NCBI GenBank assembly: GCA_963402885.1
Contig: OY727098.1
Coordinates: 13,068,717 to 13,132,716 of the forward strand
Source: Antedon bifida
Lineage: Eukaryota; Echinodermata; Crinoidea; Comatulida; Antedonidae
Length of the DNA: 64,000 nt
Direction of reading: 5' to 3'
In this document: positions 63,811-64,000 of the stretch, one piece after another
How positions within the stretch are numbered: position 1 is the stretch's first letter
Layout of the letters: every line of letters begins with the position of its first letter
Made by a program: the position numbers and the translations under genes
The notes under the pieces: generated by a model
What the model was told of the DNA's origin: nothing
Seen by the model: only the letters and a program-made list of their open reading frames with translations
The model's database searches: none

Positions 63811-64000
63811 ATAATTTATACTGTTCATTATTTTTTAGACCCGCTATATAATTGTGTACAAATATTAAAAATATTTTGAAATAAAACTAAAGCAATGATT
63901 GATATAATGTTTAATTTATACTATTCATTATTTTTTAGACCCGCTATATATTGTGTACAAATATTAAAAATATTTTGAAATAAAACTAAAGCAATGATTG
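63811..64000 (+). repeat. 100-bp tandem duplication running off the window
   Basis: TTTATACTGTTCATTATTTT (63816) and TTTATACTATTCATTATTTT (63916) begin two copies that differ by one substitution and a one-base indel in the visible part. The second copy is cut by the window end. Confidence 0.85.

Overview
This is invertebrate animal nuclear DNA. It is AT-rich, has GT-AG introns and is crowded with transposons. The dense palindrome TAGGCCTA (over 30 copies), a 5S rRNA-derived SINE and a tRNA-Ser-like SINE fit an echinoderm or close deuterostome relative. I cannot name the species.

One host gene spans almost the whole window on the + strand: glycogen debranching enzyme (AGL). Twelve internal exons were found between 3670 and 63248, all in compatible phase, giving about 827 codons. 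They hold the complete GH13-type glucanotransferase core with all four conserved regions (DVVWNH, GFRIDN, VIAELF, VTHDN) and the linker behind it. The N-terminal exon(s) and the C-terminal amylo-1,6-glucosidase domain lie outside the window. Two introns are huge: 18978-40583 (21.6 kb) and 42949-62994 (20.0 kb).

Nearly everything else is intronic mobile DNA. By region: 1-2700, a 280-bp repeat family carrying a TA-target DNA transposon with its empty site still present. 4390-8200, a decayed LINE abutting the N-terminal half of a broken multi-copy invertebrate gene. 8340-11100, tandem 300-bp repeats with a TTA-target and a TTAA-target MITE inserted in them. 11386-11760, a 5S-derived SINE. 15690-16078, a tRNA-Ser-like SINE. 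16826-17599, a long-TIR element with an 11-bp target duplication. 20488-30650, a pair of related TTAA MITEs and a foldback element flanked by a larger inverted repeat. 30690-37700, a LINE split by a 6.4-kb TTAA element, which itself contains a 3.7-kb P-superfamily-like transposon. 37893-39785, the best preserved LINE reverse transcriptase. 45283-47190, the N-terminus plus C-terminal half of the broken gene family seen at 6-8 kb. 47938-52375, a 4.4-kb TIR element with an internal 160-bp minisatellite and a nested piggyBac-like MITE. 56657-61925, three LINE fragments.

The most interesting object is the P-like transposon at 32101-35792. It has 32-bp perfect terminal inverted repeats starting CATG and a 7-bp target duplication. 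It carries an intact two-exon, 451-aa PHD-finger gene and, convergently, the terminal exon of a P/THAP9-type transposase. It sits inside a TTAA element, inside a LINE, inside an AGL intron, so the order of the insertions can be read from the sequence.
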